Made by a program: the position numbers and the translations under genes. A model generated the notes under the pieces. It was not told where the DNA came from, did no database searches, and saw only the letters and a program-made list of their open reading frames with translations. DNA of 5,580 nt from Lactobacillaceae bacterium UBA639 (GTDB lineage: Bacteria; Bacillota; Bacilli; Lactobacillales; Lactobacillaceae): assembly GCA_002299975.1 (NCBI GenBank), contig DBOT01000007.1:1-5580 (forward strand), written 5' to 3'. Every line of letters begins with the position of its first letter. Position 1 is the first letter of the stretch. This document shows positions 1 to 5,580 of this stretch, one piece after another.

Positions 1-305
1 TGACCTACATCTTCTACATTCCAATGTCATTCCTGATTCCATCAACCTCTGGACTGGCGGCAGCGACGATGGGGATTATCGGTCCGCTGGGCCACTTTTC
101 CCACGTCTCTGGTAGTCTGGTCATCACGGCTTACCAAGCCGCTTCTGGTTGGGTTAACCTGATCACGCCAACCTCCGGAATCGTGATGGGGGTCTTGGCA
201 ATTGCCCACGTCAACGTCAGTGTTTGGTGGAAGTGGATGCTCAAGTTGATGATCTACCTGTTTATTGTTACCTGTGTATTCTTAGGTGTTGCTGCCGTAT
301 TGTAA
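1..305 (+). CDS. YfcC-type membrane carrier, C-terminal part (5' end outside window)
   Basis: This is the last 100 residues of an integral membrane protein. The frame is open from base 3 and ends at TAA (303-305). The ATG at 24 is internal, because seven in-frame hydrophobic residues precede it with no stop and no ribosome binding site. The visible part has a Pro/Ser/Gly-rich re-entrant-type segment (IPSTSGLAAATMGIIGPL, about residues 12-29), then a second such segment (NLITPTSGIVMGVLAIAH, about 53-70), then a final transmembrane helix rich in Leu/Ile/Val/Phe to the C-terminus. The paired PSTSG and PTSG signatures are typical of the YfcC/DcuC-like carrier family (Pfam C4-dicarboxylate anaerobic carrier type), which includes YfcC and ArcD-related amino-acid exchangers. 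The substrate cannot be read from this fragment. The dipeptidase starts 16 nt after the stop, so a peptide or amino-acid substrate is a reasonable inference. Confidence 0.8.
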   Translation, partial: TYIFYIPMSFLIPSTSGLAAATMGIIGPLGHFSHVSGSLVITAYQAASGWVNLITPTSGIVMGVLAIAHVNVSVWWKWMLKLMIYLFIVTCVFLGVAAVL

Positions 306-311
306 AAAGGG
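306..311 (+). promoter_or_regulatory. Ribosome binding site of the M20 dipeptidase
   Basis: AAAGGG lies directly after the carrier's stop codon and 10 nt before the ATG at 322. It supports that start. Because it abuts the upstream stop codon, it also suggests that the two genes share one transcript with closely linked translation. Confidence 0.6.
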
Positions 312-321
312 ATGAGTATTT

Positions 322-1662
322 ATGGCACAATTAGTAAACGAGAAGGAACAACAAGAAGCTGTTAAGACCCTGGAACGGTTGATTTCGGTACCGTCATATA
401 ATCAGCCAGCCGAGGACGGGGCACCGTTTGGGCGGAAGATCCGCAATGCCCTGGACGAAATGATGAAGATCTGTGACGAGCTGGGCTTCAAGACCTACGA
501 AGATCCAGACGGTTACTACGGTTATGCCGAAGTCGGTGAGGGTGACAAAGTCTTTGGGGTAATTTGCCACCTCGATACGGTTCCCGCTGGCGACCTCAAG
601 AACTGGGAACACGATCCATTCAAGGGGACCGTCATTAACAACGCCGTTTATGGCCGGGGCTCTCAAGATGACAAGGGGCCTGGAATCGCTGCCCTGTTCG
701 CAGTTAAGGCCCTGATGGATGCGGGCTACCACTTCAATCAGCGGATCCGCTTCATCTACGGGACCGATGAAGAAATTCTCTGGCGGGGGATTGCTCAGTA
801 CAACAAGAAGGAAGCGCCAATCGACAGTGGAATCTCACCAGATGCTGAGTTCCCATTGATCTACGCCGAGAAGGGACTGGAGCAGGCCTACCTGGTTGGT
901 CCGGGTACGGACAAACTGAACATCAGCCTCAAGAACGCCTTCAACGCAGTTCCTGACAAGGCCGTTTATGACGGTCCAAAGCAGGACGAGGTTAAGGCGG
1001 CCCTTGATAAGCACGGCTTCAAGTACACCAGCGATGATCACTCCATCACTGTGCTTGGGAAGTCGGTTCACGCTATGCTGGCTCCTGAGGGTACTAACGC
1101 GGTTCTGCGGCTGGCGATTGCCTTAGATGACGTCTTTGACTTCAAGCCACTGGACTTCATCGGTAAGCTCTTCAAGGAAGACGCTACCGGGACCAACGTA
1201 CTTGGTGACGTTGAGGATGAATCTGGTCACCTGACCTTTAACATCTCCAGCCTGGAGATCAATGAGAAGGAGACCCGGATGCAAATTGACCTGCGGATTC
1301 CAGTTACGGTTGATCGTGATCAATTGCTGAAGAAGCTCAACGAAAACGTTGCCCCATACGACCTTAAGTACGCACCGTTTGACTACGTTGCCCCGCTCTA
1401 CGTTCCAAAGGACAGCAAGCTCATTCAAACTCTGATGGCCGTCTACAAGGAACAGACGGGTGATAATGATGCCACGCCACAGATTTCTGGTGGGGCCACC
1501 TTTGCCCGGACAATGCACAATTGTGTGGCCTTTGGTGGGATGCTGCCAACCACGCCGGACTACATGCACCAGGCCAACGAACAATGGCCACTGCCGGACA
1601 TGTTTAAGGCAATGGAGATCTATGCTCAGGCCATCAAGAAGCTCTGTGTTGATGGCGAATAG
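322..1662 (+). CDS. M20 family metallodipeptidase, PepV-like
   Basis: This is a complete 446-residue cytoplasmic zinc (or manganese) peptidase with no signal peptide. All metal and catalytic positions of the PepV/M20 group are visible: H83 and D85 in CHLDTVPAGD, the bridging D116 in SQDDKG, the catalytic base E150 and metal ligand E151 in GTDEE, D174 in SPDAEFP, and H416 near the C-terminus in PDYMHQANE. The spacings D116-E150 (34), E150-E151 (1) and E151-D174 (23) match those I recall for Lactobacillus PepV, with all positions 3 lower. H250 in the lid domain (SVHAML) likely corresponds to the substrate-contacting lid histidine. Residues 180-370 form the lid insertion, and the length is slightly below PepV (about 470). 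It is expected to release amino acids from dipeptides in the cytosol and probably works with the YfcC-type carrier just upstream. Several M20 paralogues occur in lactobacilli, so strict PepV orthology, and hence a gene symbol, is not claimed; the dipeptidase class is secure. Confidence 0.9.
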   Translation: MAQLVNEKEQQEAVKTLERLISVPSYNQPAEDGAPFGRKIRNALDEMMKICDELGFKTYEDPDGYYGYAEVGEGDKVFGVICHLDTVPAGDLKNWEHDPFKGTVINNAVYGRGSQDDKGPGIAALFAVKALMDAGYHFNQRIRFIYGTDEEILWRGIAQYNKKEAPIDSGISPDAEFPLIYAEKGLEQAYLVGPGTDKLNISLKNAFNAVPDKAVYDGPKQDEVKAALDKHGFKYTSDDHSITVLGKSVHAMLAPEGTNAVLRLAIALDDVFDFKPLDFIGKLFKEDATGTNVLGDVEDESGHLTFNISSLEINEKETRMQIDLRIPVTVDRDQLLKKLNENVAPYDLKYAPFDYVAPLYVPKDSKLIQTLMAVYKEQTGDNDATPQISGGATFARTMHNCVAFGGMLPTTPDYMHQANEQWPLPDMFKAMEIYAQAIKKLCVDGE

Positions 1663-1685
1663 CTAAACCGCTTTAGTACAAAATA

Positions 1686-1727
1686 AAAATACCGGTCAGA
1701 ATCATTTCAGGTTCTGACCGGTATTTT
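1686..1727. terminator. Bidirectional intrinsic terminator between convergent operons
   Basis: Two 16-base arms (1686-1701 and 1712-1727) are perfectly complementary and enclose a 10-base loop. The stem has a GC-rich core (ACCGGTCAG) and an A/T base. Read on the minus strand, the stem runs into TATTTTTATTTTG, a good U-tract. On the plus strand it is followed by TATTTTGGATTT, which is weaker. It lies 23 nt after the dipeptidase stop and 54 nt after the sucrose phosphorylase stop, so it can end both transcripts, probably more efficiently for the sucrose operon. Confidence 0.88.
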
Positions 1728-1781
1728 GGATTTAACAAGCGATTGTAAGTGCTTGTCATTTATGGAAAGGTTAGATTGGCG

Positions 1782-3239
1782 TTACTTTTGTTCCATTACC
1801 GTTTCGCCGTTTGCGGTAATCTTGAAGGTCTTGTTGGCAGCGTCGGCGTCCAAGACAGCGACGTTAGCGCCATCCTTGTCCTTCCGCGTGATCTTGATCG
1901 TGGTGTCAGTTGGGGTCTGAACATCGATGGAACCGTCAAGGTCAAAGGCGGCAAACTTGTTCCGCCAGGAGAGCAGTGCTAAGAGGTTCTTAACAACTGG
2001 CCGTTGGACTTCCTTGGCAACTTCTTCCTTGGTGTAGTAGTGACGGTTGATGTTCCGGCCTTCCTTGGTCTTTTCAAGGAGTTCCAGGTCGTTTGAGCCG
2101 GCCAGCAGACCAACGTAGTAAACCATTGGAATACCAGGAGCAAAGATTTGGAATGCCCGGGCCATCAAGTAGGCCTTGTCGTTGTCACCAAGGGCGGAGT
2201 AGAAGGTCGTGTTGATCTGGTAGATGTCCAGGTTGTGGTATTCAGCACTGGAGTACTTCTTCTTAACGTTGGCACCAACCTTGTAGAGCTCCTTGGAAGT
2301 GTAGTCAATTTCGTCGTCAGACAGGATGTCCTTGGCATCAACAACCCCAATCCCATCGTGGGTGTCCAGGGTCGTGAACTGCTTCATTGGGCTCATCTTC
2401 AGCCAGTTGGCCAGGCGATTAGTCTTACCAGAGTACAGGGTGTATAGAGTCGTCATTGGCAGAACGAAGTCGTAAATGAAGTAACCGTGCTTAGAAATCT
2501 TTTGTGGCATGGTGTAGTGTTCGTGGATTTCTGGCAGGATTTCGGCTTGGTAAGGTGCCAGGATCTTACGAACGTCTTCCAGCAGGTCCCAGATTTCTGG
2601 TTCAACGAAGAAGTCATTGGTATCAGCCTTCTTAACGGCGTAGGCAAAGGCATCCAACCGAATCAAGTCAGCCCCGTGCTTAACCATGCTGGTCAGGGTT
2701 TGCTTGACGAATTCGTTAGCGACCTTGCTCTTGACGTTGATGTCGATCTGTTCTTCGCCAAAAGTGTTCCAGAGGTGTTCCTTAGTGCCGTCGTCGAATT
2801 CGATTTCTTGTTCAGGCGCCCGGTCCTTCCGCTTGTAGATCATATCAATGTCCTTTTGAGTAGGACGGCCCTTACCAGCGGCTTCCCAGAACTTTTCCCA
2901 ACGGATGAAGAAGTCACTGTACTTGGAAGCATTGTGGTTCTTCTTGAAGTCTTGGTACATTACGGACTTCTTGGAGATGTGGTTGATCATGAAGTCAAAC
3001 ATCAGGTAGTAGTCCTTACCAAGGGCCTCAACGTCGTCCCAGTCACCGAATGAGGAGTCAACCACGTCGTAACGGTATGGGGCGAAACCACGGTCACCGG
3101 TGGATGGGAAGAATGGCAGCAGGTGGACACCGCCGATGGCATCGCCGATGTATTCCTTCAGGACTTCGTGGGTTTCCTTGATGTTCTTGGCCATGGAGTC
3201 AGAATAGGTGATTAACATTGCTTTGTTTTGAATAGGCAT
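1782..3239 (-). CDS. gtfA: Sucrose phosphorylase (GH13 subfamily 18)
   Basis: This 485-residue cytoplasmic enzyme converts sucrose plus phosphate to alpha-D-glucose 1-phosphate and fructose through a covalent glucosyl-enzyme. The retaining triad is visible: nucleophile D196 (LIRLDAF), acid/base E237 (LPEIHEHY) and transition-state stabiliser D295 (LDTHDGIG). D49 and F52 (TGDRGFAPY), R137 (YKRKDRAP), D338 (NLDIYQIN) and R395 (EGRNINRH) also fall at exactly the residue numbers I recall for the Leuconostoc mesenteroides enzyme, which supports a true sucrose phosphorylase over other GH13_18 members such as the sucrose-6-phosphate or glucosylglycerol enzymes. The order is catalytic barrel, then a C-terminal beta domain from about residue 435. 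The ATG at 3239 is chosen because GGAGGT sits 8 nt upstream; an in-frame TTG 15 bases further out overlaps that site and is not credible. The gene is second in the operon, 20 nt after the permease stop. It is also named scrP in some lactobacilli. Acceptor preference cannot be proven from sequence. Confidence 0.95.
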   Translation of the reverse strand: MPIQNKAMLITYSDSMAKNIKETHEVLKEYIGDAIGGVHLLPFFPSTGDRGFAPYRYDVVDSSFGDWDDVEALGKDYYLMFDFMINHISKKSVMYQDFKKNHNASKYSDFFIRWEKFWEAAGKGRPTQKDIDMIYKRKDRAPEQEIEFDDGTKEHLWNTFGEEQIDINVKSKVANEFVKQTLTSMVKHGADLIRLDAFAYAVKKADTNDFFVEPEIWDLLEDVRKILAPYQAEILPEIHEHYTMPQKISKHGYFIYDFVLPMTTLYTLYSGKTNRLANWLKMSPMKQFTTLDTHDGIGVVDAKDILSDDEIDYTSKELYKVGANVKKKYSSAEYHNLDIYQINTTFYSALGDNDKAYLMARAFQIFAPGIPMVYYVGLLAGSNDLELLEKTKEGRNINRHYYTKEEVAKEVQRPVVKNLLALLSWRNKFAAFDLDGSIDVQTPTDTTIKITRKDKDGANVAVLDADAANKTFKITANGETVMEQK

Positions 3240-3246
3240 AATAAAG

Positions 3247-3252
3247 ACCTCC
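3247..3252 (-). promoter_or_regulatory. Strong Shine-Dalgarno site for sucrose phosphorylase
   Basis: GGAGGT (minus strand) lies in the 20-nt gap after the permease stop, 8 nt from the ATG at 3239. It fixes the start of sucrose phosphorylase and shows independent, probably strong, translation initiation within the operon. Confidence 0.85.
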
Positions 3253-3259
3253 AAATTAA

Positions 3260-4480
3260 TTAGTTAGTTTTAGCGTTGCGACGGGTAGCAAAGAAAATGA
3301 TCAGGGCGATGATGATCAGCCCCACCCCGTAAACCGGGAACGGTGCTGCTAGCCCCATGCCGGACAATGGTTGGCCCATCAAATGGTTCGTCCATTCGGC
3401 AATTGTTGGGGAGAAGAAGGCCCCAAAGTTGAAACCGATCAGGCACAGGGAGGTAACCAGTGGCTGCCGGTTAGCGGGTGCCAGGTCTGGCAAGAGGTTA
3501 AAGATCAGTGGTGAAACCAGCTGCAATGGGAATCCGATCAGCAGCAGGCCGACAACCATCAGGAAGTAGTTATGACCGGCAAAACCAAACAGGAAGTTGG
3601 ACAGGGCCATCAGTCCTAAGCCTAGGTAGACAGTCCCGAAGCCCAATCGTTTCTGGATGGCCCCGTAACAGATTCCACCCAGGGTAGCCCCGATCAGCAT
3701 CAGGGACAAGAACATTGAGGAGCCGGTGTAGTGGCTACCGTTGATTGCAACGGCCAGACCTGGGAACCGGTTCTCCATTCCAACGTAGTCCACAACCAGC
3801 AGGAATGCAAAGAGAACGAGCAGGTAAACTACGGGACTGATCTTGGTGATCTTCTTGGTATCATTTTCACCGAGATCATCGGCCAGTGCGTCTTCATCAA
3901 CATCGTCATCCTGGGCTTGACTGTCATCGGGAACCCGAAGTGCGAAGAAGATCAGGACAACGAAGGCCAGTGCGTACACCGCAAATGACTGGTGCCAGCC
4001 AGCGTAACTCAAGATCAGACCAGCGATGGTCAGTGTAGCGGCCTGACCGATCTGTTCGGCGGCGGCTCGCCAGCCCAACATCTGAGCGCGCTCTGTACCA
4101 TCATACCAGACAGCGATCATTGAGATGGCCTGGGAATTATAAAGCCCATAGCCGGCTCCTAAAATCAGTCGCGAGATCAGAATGGTCATGTAGTTGTTGA
4201 CGAACAGGGGAACCAGACCAGCAACGCCGACAATCGTTACCCCGGCCATGATAATCTTCTTATCCGAGATGTGGAACCACTCTTGGATGAGTGGGGAGAG
4301 AACCACGAAGATCATGACGGCAAATGATGGGGTGGTTACCAGGTACTCAGATTGGGTTTGAGTAATCCCTAAGGCGGCCTTCAGCTGGGGAAGTGACCCC
4401 TGGATGGCGTAGGCACTGGTAACCATGAACGATACTGACAAGAATGCTAGTTTGGTAATCATGGAATGTTTATTACTCAT
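3260..4480 (-). CDS. Major facilitator superfamily permease, probable sucrose/glucoside importer
   Basis: This is a 406-residue polytopic membrane protein with the usual two six-helix halves. The N-terminal half has helices at about residues 10-30, 48-65, 75-95, 97-120, 143-160 and 163-182. The central cytoplasmic loop (about 183-212) is unusually acidic ([17 protein letters not shown]). The second half runs from about 214 to 398 and ends with a basic tail (ATRRNAKTN). MFS features include [15 protein letters not shown] in the fourth-helix region and [12 protein letters not shown] before helix 5. It looks like a general MFS_1 carrier, not a LacY/CscB-type sugar symporter, so sucrose transport is inferred from cotranscription with sucrose phosphorylase. 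The ATG at 4480 is preferred, with a weak AGCAG 11 nt upstream. A TTG at 4489 preceded by AGAAAG at 5 nt is a possible alternative, adding three residues. It is the first gene of the operon, directly behind the operator-flanked promoter. Confidence 0.87.
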   Translation of the reverse strand: MSNKHSMITKLAFLSVSFMVTSAYAIQGSLPQLKAALGITQTQSEYLVTTPSFAVMIFVVLSPLIQEWFHISDKKIIMAGVTIVGVAGLVPLFVNNYMTILISRLILGAGYGLYNSQAISMIAVWYDGTERAQMLGWRAAAEQIGQAATLTIAGLILSYAGWHQSFAVYALAFVVLIFFALRVPDDSQAQDDDVDEDALADDLGENDTKKITKISPVVYLLVLFAFLLVVDYVGMENRFPGLAVAINGSHYTGSSMFLSLMLIGATLGGICYGAIQKRLGFGTVYLGLGLMALSNFLFGFAGHNYFLMVVGLLLIGFPLQLVSPLIFNLLPDLAPANRQPLVTSLCLIGFNFGAFFSPTIAEWTNHLMGQPLSGMGLAAPFPVYGVGLIIIALIIFFATRRNAKTN

Positions 4481-4519
4481 AAGTATCAATTCTGCTTTCT
4501 TAGTTAGATTGCCGCAAAA

Positions 4520-4535
4520 TGTTAAACGTTTATCA
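4520..4535 (-). promoter_or_regulatory. Operator O1, LacI-family type, just downstream of the transcription start
   Basis: The minus strand reads TGATAAACGTTTAACA, built on the perfect 10-bp palindrome TAAACGTTTA (4523-4532). Imperfect symmetry extends over 4514-4541, with only two mismatched base pairs. The CG-centred palindrome is typical of LacI/GalR regulators such as the sucrose repressor ScrR. It lies within the first bases of the predicted transcript, a position suited to blocking initiation or early elongation. The half-site spacing is one base per side longer than the CcpA cre consensus, so a dedicated repressor is more likely than CcpA. No regulator gene is in the window. Confidence 0.75.
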
Positions 4536-4548
4536 TTTGGCTACGTGA

Positions 4549-4578
4549 ATAATATACTATTGTGATTTTAAATGTCAA
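4549..4578 (-). promoter_or_regulatory. Sigma-A promoter of the permease-sucrose phosphorylase operon
   Basis: On the minus strand there is a perfect -35 box TTGACA (4573-4578). It is followed after 18 bases by TATTAT (4549-4554), or after 16 bases by TATATT (4551-4556). Transcription should start near 4542, giving a leader of about 60 nt before the permease ATG. The DNA upstream of the -35 box is A/T-rich and could act as an UP element. The -35 box is part of operator O2. Confidence 0.8.
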
Positions 4579-4588
4579 ACGTTTATCG
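4573..4588 (-). promoter_or_regulatory. Operator O2, overlapping the -35 box
   Basis: The minus strand reads CGATAAACGTTTGACA, identical to O1 at 14 of 16 positions around the AAACGTTT core. Its last six bases are the -35 hexamer, so a bound repressor would directly exclude RNA polymerase. It is centred 53 bp from O1, close to five helical turns, so both sites face the same side of the DNA. Confidence 0.75.
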
Positions 4589-4594
4589 AAAATA

Positions 4595-4695
4595 ATTGTA
4601 ATCATTTTCATTGCGACTCAGCCGCTAATTTATGAAAACCCAATGTAAGCTTGTTATCCCTAGTAATAGACTATAAATGTGAAAATGATGACAAT
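4595..4695. repeat. Spaced inverted repeat in the intergenic region
   Basis: The arms 4595-4610 (ATTGTAATCATTTTCA) and 4680-4695 (TGAAAATGATGACAAT) are reverse complements at 15 of 16 positions, separated by 69 bases. No gene, insertion sequence or target-site duplication is visible here. The arms resemble 7-1-7 boxes of Fur-family regulators (Fur, PerR, Zur), but A/T-rich DNA gives such matches easily. The function is unknown; they could be paired regulator sites or the ends of a small decayed element. Confidence 0.45.
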
Positions 4696-4704
4696 GATCA
4701 TAAT

Positions 4705-4736
4705 AAAAAACTGCGCTGATTTATCACCAGGCGCAG
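4705..4736 (-). terminator. Intrinsic terminator of the aldo/keto reductase gene
   Basis: On the minus strand the stem CTGCGC/GCGCAG (4731-4736 with 4711-4716) is extended inward by TG/CA beyond a bulged C. It is followed at once by TTTTTT (4710-4705) and then ATTA. It begins 7 nt after the aldo/keto reductase stop codon and separates that gene from the same-strand sucrose operon. Confidence 0.87.
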
Positions 4737-4743
4737 CTTCTAA

Positions 4744-5580
4744 TTAGTATTGTTGATCGTATTCGTATGTTAGTTCAGGTTCTCGTCCCGTCCGTTGGTA
4801 GTTATTGAGTTCGTCGATTCGTTGCATCTCATCTGCCGACAGTTCGAAGTCGTAAATAGCGGCATTCTGGTCGATGCGGGCGGTGTGAACCGACTTCGGA
4901 ATAAAGGATACCCCATTCTGGAGGTGCCACCGCAGAATAACCTGGGCCGTGGACTTACCGTGAGCGGCGGCAATCCTCTTCAGAACTTCCTCACCAAGCA
5001 CGGCCCCTCGACCGAGAGGACTCCAGGCCTGGGTGATAATCTGGTGGTCGTGGTTGAACTTGAGCAGTGGCTTCTGGGTCAGCAATGGGTGCAGTTCAAT
5101 CTGGTCGACAACCGGCATTTCGTGGGCCTTAGTGGCCAGGTATTGCAGGTGAATCATCTGGTAGTTGCTGACCCCGATGGACTTGGCAAGCCCGGCCTTC
5201 TTTAGGTCCTCAAATGCCCGCCACGTGTCAAAGAAGGCGCGCTCGATTGGCCAGTGGACAAGTAAGAGGTCAACATAGTCAGTTTGGAGCTTCTTCAATG
5301 ATTCCTTGACTGACTTGATGATCTGATCATAGCCCTGGTTATCCTCAGCAACCTTAGTGGTGAGGAAGATCTCGTCTCGCGGAATCTGGAGGTTCTTGAA
5401 GGCTGTCCCAACCTCAGCCTCGTTACCATATAGCTGAGCGGTATCAAACAGGCGGTACCCAGCTGTGTAGGCGGCCTTGATGGCGTTATCCATTGTTTCC
5501 TGACCGTCAACCTTATAGAGTCCAAAGCCCTCTTGCGGCATTTGGTTACCGTCAGCGAGTTTTAACCAATTATCTTTAAT
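4744..5580 (-). CDS. Aldo/keto reductase, 2,5-diketogluconate-reductase type (5' end at or beyond window edge)
   Basis: This NAD(P)H-dependent carbonyl reductase is visible over 278 residues. The internal ATG at 5541 is not the start: the 13 upstream in-frame codons read IKDNWLKLADGNQ, the usual first strand of this family (LxDGNxMPxxGFG). The frame is still open at base 5580, so only a few codons are probably missing. Numbered from the window edge, the catalytic tetrad is complete: D46 and Y51 (DTAQLYGNE), K76 (LTTKV) and H109 (LLVHWP). Further signatures are GVSNY (136-140), QIELHP (160-165), QAWSPLGRG (184-192) and the cofactor-phosphate loop IPKSVHTARIDQN (227-239), whose Lys and Arg favour NADPH. 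The protein is a cytosolic single-domain TIM barrel. The physiological substrate is unknown; small aldehydes, methylglyoxal and keto sugars are common in the family. It is a separate unit from the sucrose operon, with its own terminator. Confidence 0.92.
   Translation of the reverse strand: MKDNWLKLADGNQMPQEGFGLYKVDGQETMDNAIKAAYTAGYRLFDTAQLYGNEAEVGTAFKNLQIPRDEIFLTTKVAEDNQGYDQIIKSVKESLKKLQTDYVDLLLVHWPIERAFFDTWRAFEDLKKAGLAKSIGVSNYQMIHLQYLATKAHEMPVVDQIELHPLLTQKPLLKFNHDHQIITQAWSPLGRGAVLGEEVLKRIAAAHGKSTAQVILRWHLQNGVSFIPKSVHTARIDQNAAIYDFELSADEMQRIDELNNYQRTGREPELTYEYDQQY

Noticed and set aside
1123..1584. Minus-strand open frame (153 codons) opposite the dipeptidase
   Set aside because: It is fully antisense to conserved catalytic-domain codons of the dipeptidase and lacks a domain, promoter or ribosome binding site.
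1735..1756. Small hairpin ACAAGC/GCTTGT between sucrose phosphorylase and the main terminator
   Set aside because: It has only six pairs, a 10-base loop and no U-tract. The adjacent 16-bp hairpin explains termination.
2487..3053. Long plus-strand open frame (188 codons) opposite sucrose phosphorylase
   Set aside because: It lies entirely antisense to a strongly supported enzyme gene, has no ribosome binding site or recognisable family, and its hydrophobic Val/Leu-rich content is what the complement of this coding sequence gives.
3240..3254. TTG at 3254 as an extended start for sucrose phosphorylase
   Set aside because: The TTG overlaps the GGAGGT ribosome binding site that serves the ATG at 3239, and the extra five residues are not needed to match the Leuconostoc enzyme numbering.
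4520..4588. Reading the two palindromes as CcpA cre sites
   Set aside because: They share the central CG and flanking TG/CA, but each half is one base longer than the 14-bp cre consensus, and the two copies resemble each other more than they resemble cre. Weak CcpA cross-binding is not excluded.
4651..4677. Possible plus-strand promoter TTGTTA with TATAAA
   Set aside because: The spacing is only 15 bases and no plus-strand gene follows it. A/T-rich intergenic DNA produces such matches by chance.
4795..5205. Plus-strand open frame (136 codons) opposite the aldo/keto reductase
   Set aside because: It is a shadow of a gene with a complete catalytic tetrad, with no initiation signal and no family resemblance.

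Overview
The window looks like an ordinary chromosomal metabolic stretch from a Gram-positive, low-to-moderate GC fermentative bacterium of the Lactobacillaceae. A mid-GC Limosilactobacillus-type organism is my best guess. This rests on the gene set (PepV-like M20 dipeptidase, GH13_18 sucrose phosphorylase with a dedicated permease, 2,5-diketogluconate-reductase-type aldo/keto reductase), on Shine-Dalgarno spacing, and on coding DNA of roughly half GC with heavy use of CGG and AAG codons. The intergenic DNA is markedly AT-rich. The species cannot be fixed from sequence alone.

Layout. Bases 1-1662 (+ strand) hold the 3' end of a YfcC-type membrane carrier, followed 16 nt later by a complete M20 dipeptidase; the two are probably cotranscribed. 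A perfect 16-bp inverted repeat (1686-1727) then separates this pair from a convergent minus-strand operon and can terminate both. That operon, read right to left, is an MFS permease (4480-3260) followed after 20 nt by sucrose phosphorylase (3239-1782). Its promoter is visible at 4549-4578. Two near-identical LacI-family-type operators sit around it: one over the -35 box and one just downstream of the expected transcription start, 53 bp apart centre to centre. To the right is a minus-strand aldo/keto reductase (4744 to beyond 5580) with its own terminator, so it is a separate transcription unit.

How the genes work together. The permease is inferred to bring in sucrose (or a related glucoside). 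The phosphorylase splits sucrose with inorganic phosphate into alpha-glucose 1-phosphate and fructose, saving one ATP per hexose compared with hydrolysis plus kinase. All residues I could match to the well-studied Leuconostoc mesenteroides enzyme fall at the same residue numbers. The carrier and dipeptidase suggest uptake and hydrolysis of small peptides or amino-acid derivatives. The aldo/keto reductase has a complete catalytic tetrad but an unknown substrate.

I found no RNA genes, CRISPR, insertion sequences or obvious novel system. The least explained sequence is the 4590-4705 intergenic stretch, which holds a spaced inverted repeat that resembles Fur-family boxes.
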